Program-made: the position numbers and the translations under genes
The notes under the pieces: model-generated
Databases searched by the model: none
Told to the model about the DNA's origin: nothing
Seen by the model: only the letters and a program-made list of their open reading frames with translations
DNA from: an uncultured Oscillibacter sp.
GTDB taxonomy: Bacteria; Bacillota_A; Clostridia; Oscillospirales; Oscillospiraceae
Length of the DNA stretch: 6,841 nt
NCBI GenBank assembly: GCA_951800675.1
Contig: CATOKC010000158.1
Location: forward strand, 1 to 6,841
Direction of reading: 5' to 3'
Shown: in pieces, positions 5,541 to 6,841 of the stretch
Position numbering within the stretch: the stretch's first letter is position 1
Layout of the letters: every line of letters starts with the position of its first letter

Positions 5541-6364
5541 ACAAAAATTCCTTGGCGGTCCGCCTTCTCTACGGTACCACACCGGGAAGGGGTATTCTCA
5601 AATTAATTCTGCATACCCACGCCGACCAGCTGGCGGTATGGTTCCTCTGTTCCCCGCTGTCCCGCCCCCTGGCGGGTTGGTACGCAAAGCGGAACGGCGT
5701 TCCTCTGAACCAACGACAGAAAAAAGAATTCCGCTCTTTCCGGGATTTCTTTGCCCGGTCGAGAGATGCGGTGACCATTGACTTGGAACCGGCTCACTTG
5801 ATCAGTCCCTGTGATGGCTGGCTTTCCGTCTGTCCCATTTGGGAGGACAGCAGCTTTGTCATCAAGGATTCCTGTTACCATCTTGCCGATCTGCTCCAGG
5901 ATGAGGAATTGGCCCAAAGCTATCACGGCGGTGAATGCCTGATTTTTCGCCTGTGTCCCTCAGACTACCACCACTACTGCTATATTGATGACGGATACCA
6001 GGGCGAAAACCACTACATTTCCGGCGCGCTTCACAGCGTCCAGCCTCTGGCCTGTGAGCGATATCCGGTCTATTCCCTCAACCGCCGGTGCTGGACCCTG
6101 ATGGCTACCGAGAATTTCGGGCCGGTGGTGCAGACGGAGGTGGGGGCCCTGATTGTGGGCGGTATCTTCAATCATTGGGAGGAGACCAGAGTCTTTAAGG
6201 GGATGGAAAAAGGCCGGTTTGAACTGGCCGGGTCCACCATTGTTTTGCTGTTTCAAAAAAACCGGATATATTTGCTTCCCCATATCCGTGATGCTTTGAA
6301 TCGGAATGAAGAGTACCGCGTGACCCAGGGGATGTGGATTGGCACAAAAGGAAGTTTGGAATGA
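5537..6364 (+). CDS. psd: Phosphatidylserine decarboxylase proenzyme
   Basis: This enzyme decarboxylates phosphatidylserine to phosphatidylethanolamine, the step after PssA. The 275-residue proenzyme fits the family length. Visible elements are the segment F68-R-D-F-F72, the Asp of the self-processing triad in S90-P-C-D93-G94, the His in R138-L-C-P-S-D-Y-H145, the N182-R-R ... T191-E-N-F-G195 region, V202-G-A-L-I-V-G-G209, and the cleavage site A231-G232-S233-T234, where S233 becomes the pyruvoyl group of the small subunit. The usual L-G-S-T is A-G-S-T here, a mild change that keeps the reactive Gly-Ser. The start is GTG 5537 in a GTGA overlap with the pssA stop, so translation is probably coupled; the frame is open upstream to 5492 but that part is out-of-frame pssA coding sequence. 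The protein is expected at the inner membrane surface. Confidence 0.93.
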   Translation: MNKNSLAVRLLYGTTPGRGILKLILHTHADQLAVWFLCSPLSRPLAGWYAKRNGVPLNQRQKKEFRSFRDFFARSRDAVTIDLEPAHLISPCDGWLSVCPIWEDSSFVIKDSCYHLADLLQDEELAQSYHGGECLIFRLCPSDYHHYCYIDDGYQGENHYISGALHSVQPLACERYPVYSLNRRCWTLMATENFGPVVQTEVGALIVGGIFNHWEETRVFKGMEKGRFELAGSTIVLLFQKNRIYLLPHIRDALNRNEEYRVTQGMWIGTKGSLE

Positions 6365-6841
6365 ACGGTATGAGATGCTCAACTCCGCAGATGCGGACCT
6401 GGCTGCTGCCTCTGACAGCAGCCATTTGGAATCAGGCCGTCTACTATGGGGGCGGCTGGCTGGCGCAAGAACGATATCACCATGACTGGACCCTGCTGAT
6501 TGACCGGGCAATCCCCTTCCTGCCCTGGACAGTGTCGATCTACCTCCTCTGTTTTCTGTTTTGGGCGGGAAGCTATGTGCTCAGCGCCCGGCAGAAGAAG
6601 CTGCTGGCCTACCGCTTTTTTTGCGCCGATTTTCTTGCAAAAGCAGTCTGCCTGGTCTGTTTTCTTCTTCTGCCTACCACCAACGTCCGCCCGGCTGTAG
6701 AAGGGAATGGTTTGTGGGAGGGACTGGTGCGTTTTCTGTATCAGGTAGATGCTCCGGTGAACTTATTTCCTTCCGTTCACTGTCTGGTAAGCTGGCTGTG
6801 CTGGATCGGAGTGCGAGAGCGGGAGGACATTCCTCGGTGGT
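6361..6841 (+). CDS. PAP2-superfamily membrane phosphatase/transferase, N-terminal part (runs off right edge)
   Basis: 160 codons are visible and the frame stays open to the end. ATG 6361 overlaps the psd stop as ATGA, with AGGA 8 nt upstream; in-frame ATG 6370 is a weaker choice. Hydrophobic helices appear at about 13-33, 50-75, 85-105 and 140-150. The PAP2 motifs begin to appear: R110-P111 in L-P-T-T-N-V-R-P, and P137-S138-V139-H140 (the P-S-x-H block), whose His is catalytic in this superfamily. The final S-R-x5-H-x3-D block would be beyond the window. The arrangement of L-P-T-T-x-x-R-P before P-S-x-H resembles the AUR1/inositolphosphotransferase-like branch. It likely acts on a lipid phosphate such as phosphatidate or phosphatidylglycerophosphate, but the substrate cannot be told. 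It is the fourth gene of the operon. Confidence 0.83.
   Translation, partial: MNGMRCSTPQMRTWLLPLTAAIWNQAVYYGGGWLAQERYHHDWTLLIDRAIPFLPWTVSIYLLCFLFWAGSYVLSARQKKLLAYRFFCADFLAKAVCLVCFLLLPTTNVRPAVEGNGLWEGLVRFLYQVDAPVNLFPSVHCLVSWLCWIGVREREDIPRW

Overview
The window looks like chromosomal DNA of a moderately GC-rich Clostridia-type Firmicute, probably Oscillospiraceae or a relative. This rests on AGGAGG-type ribosome binding sites, some GTG/TTG starts, short overlapping operons, a lysine/aspartate-rich lipoprotein and a clostridial-looking PssA variant. The genus is a guess from style, not from any database comparison.

Left part (1-1482). The minus strand carries the N-terminus of a response regulator cut by the window edge (1-64) and, upstream of it, a 197-residue secreted lipoprotein with four tandem 13-residue repeats (159-752). 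A hairpin without a U-tract lies between them. A GNAT acetyltransferase gene (943-1482) runs the opposite way from its own promoter and ends at a strong bidirectional terminator (1486-1529).

Middle (1529-4213). A minus-strand operon encodes an OmpR-family response regulator (2838-3533) and a membrane histidine kinase (1529-2845), overlapping by 8 nt. Divergently, the plus strand has a small, hydrophilic, coiled-coil-ended protein of unknown function (3698-4156), followed by its own terminator (4169-4213).

Right part (4224-6841). A tightly packed operon encodes a TVP38/DedA-superfamily membrane protein, a CDP-diacylglycerol-serine phosphatidyltransferase (PssA), a phosphatidylserine decarboxylase (Psd) and a PAP2-type lipid phosphatase cut by the window end. 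PssA and Psd together make phosphatidylethanolamine (PE). The DedA-type protein occupies the same context as PetA (YbfM) in the Bacillus subtilis pssA-ybfM-psd operon, so it is a candidate for moving PE or another lipid across the membrane.

The most notable signal is a shared promoter design. The lipoprotein gene, the small unknown gene and the lipid operon are each preceded by four boxes of consensus TTMAGR, starting at relative positions 1, 11, 22 and 34, with a -10 hexamer starting at exactly position 49. Two promoters match at all four boxes; the lipoprotein promoter matches at three. This resembles the arrangement of PhoP-type direct repeats bound by OmpR-family regulators. The simplest model is that the response regulator/kinase pair in the middle of the window activates all three units, making an envelope-response regulon of PE synthesis, a lipid transporter, a lipoprotein and an unknown protein.
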